Below are positions 63,583 to 64,000 of a stretch of DNA of 64,000 bases, one piece after another. A program made the translations under genes and the position numbers. The notes below the pieces were generated by a model. The model was not told the origin of the DNA, did no database searches, and was given only the letters and a program-made list of their open reading frames with translations. Source of the stretch: Roseococcus sp. SYP-B2431 (GTDB lineage Bacteria; Pseudomonadota; Alphaproteobacteria; Acetobacterales; Acetobacteraceae); NCBI RefSeq assembly GCF_004336745.1, contig NZ_SJXD01000011.1, positions 434,001 to 498,000 on the forward strand, read 5' to 3'. Positions within the stretch are counted from its first letter, which is position 1, and each line of letters starts with the position of its first letter.

Positions 63583-64000
63583 ATGCCCATCGACCCCGCC
63601 CGCGCCTTCGTCCCCGTCAACATCGCCGTCCTGACGGTGAGCGACACGCGAGACCTCGCCGCCGACCGCTCCGGCGAGACGCTGCAGGCCCGCATCGAGG
63701 CGGCCGGCCACCGCTGCGTCGGCCGCGAGATCTGCCGGGACGAGGCGGACACGATCGAGGCCAAGCTGCTCACCTGGATCGCCGATCCGGAGGTGGACTG
63801 CGTCGTCACCACCGGTGGCACCGGCATCACCGGCCGCGACGTGACGCCGGAGGCCTTCGGCCGCGTGCTGGAGAAGGAGATCACCGGCTTCGGCGAGCTC
63901 TTCCGCATGCTGAGCTACCAGAAGATCGGCACCTCCACGATCCAGTCCCGCGCCATCGGCGGGGTCGCGGGCGGCACCTATCTCTTCGCGCTGCCGGGCA
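63583..64000 (+). CDS. moaB: Molybdenum cofactor biosynthesis protein MoaB (partial)
   Basis: MoaB/MogA-fold protein that adenylates molybdopterin. 139 codons are seen before the window ends; usual length is about 170-180. Seen: 'VNIAVLTVSDTRDLAADRSGETLQARIEAAGH' (about residues 13-44), the molybdopterin site 'DCVVTTGGTGITGRDVTPEAF' (about 71-91), and 'MLSYQKIGTSTIQSRAIGGVAGGTYLFALPG' at the edge. The ATG at 63583 fits the family start. Confidence 0.94.
   Translation, partial: MPIDPARAFVPVNIAVLTVSDTRDLAADRSGETLQARIEAAGHRCVGREICRDEADTIEAKLLTWIADPEVDCVVTTGGTGITGRDVTPEAFGRVLEKEITGFGELFRMLSYQKIGTSTIQSRAIGGVAGGTYLFALPG

Overview
The window is very GC-rich chromosomal DNA from a heterotrophic alphaproteobacterium. 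The gene set points to Acetobacteraceae, probably a Roseomonas-like genus: many tripartite (TRAP, TctC/Bug) and peptide-ABC solute receptors, CoA-dependent aromatic catabolism, the zapA / 6S RNA / 5-FCL neighbourhood, Kdo hydroxylase and queuosine genes. The taxonomic call is inference from gene content and base composition. I see no IS element, phage, plasmid or CRISPR locus. About 60 protein genes, one tRNA and one probable 6S RNA account for most of the sequence.

Layout. 1-2122 (-): a TRAP transporter (dctM partial, dctQ, dctP). 2255-5823 (+): an N-acyl-D-amino-acid amidohydrolase, a small membrane protein and a ThDP enzyme, facing a GH15 hydrolase. 7907-9585 (-): a methyltransferase and a family 2 glycosyltransferase behind an AT-rich promoter region. 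9766-21058: a divergent catabolic locus. The minus arm (SDR, MarR, enoyl-CoA hydratase, acyl-CoA dehydrogenase, CoA ligase, RidA, then queG and queC) and the plus arm (a monooxygenase/Old-Yellow-Enzyme fusion of the 2-aminobenzoyl-CoA type, a second flavin monooxygenase, a second hydratase) meet at a perfect 12-bp palindrome that is probably the MarR operator. 21283-24404: a lipoprotein, a TctC receptor and a second ThDP enzyme. 24583-27815 (+): the Anbu proteasome-like operon (ATP-grasp, alpha-E, Anbu). 27950-33701: an SDR without the catalytic Tyr/Lys, an aspartate dehydrogenase-like protein, a response-regulator/kinase fusion, a peptide-binding protein and a beta-hydroxyacid dehydrogenase.

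33794-44005: GtrA, tRNA-Pro, FkbM/PhzF/ThiE, membrane proteins, class I aldolase, then a DUF4164-like gene, zapA, a 6S RNA candidate, an antisense FkbM gene, 5-FCL and a YmdB-type phosphoesterase. 44144-51529 is a signalling and glycan block: a 1345-residue hybrid kinase, a GH8 endoglucanase, and adjacent HD-GYP and PAS-GGDEF proteins whose motifs are partly degenerate. 51615-64000 holds an oxaloacetate-decarboxylase-like gene, two tandem paralogous lipoproteins, an alpha-hydroxyacid oxidase, a broken gene, class II aldolase, GST, Kdo hydroxylase with a phosphatase, DoxX, ETF-ubiquinone oxidoreductase, a cysteine-free uracil-DNA glycosylase-like protein, a lytic transglycosylase and moaB (partial).

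How the genes fit together. The central locus should activate an aromatic acid (most likely anthranilate) to its CoA ester, de-aromatise it and run beta-oxidation-like steps, with ETF and the ETF-ubiquinone oxidoreductase at 59-60 kb able to take electrons from the acyl-CoA dehydrogenase. The most unusual features are the queGC genes coupled to that operon, the antisense gene overlapping 6S RNA, the glutamine-rich tail in the Anbu operon, and a 31-nt two-part upstream element shared by two unlinked genes.
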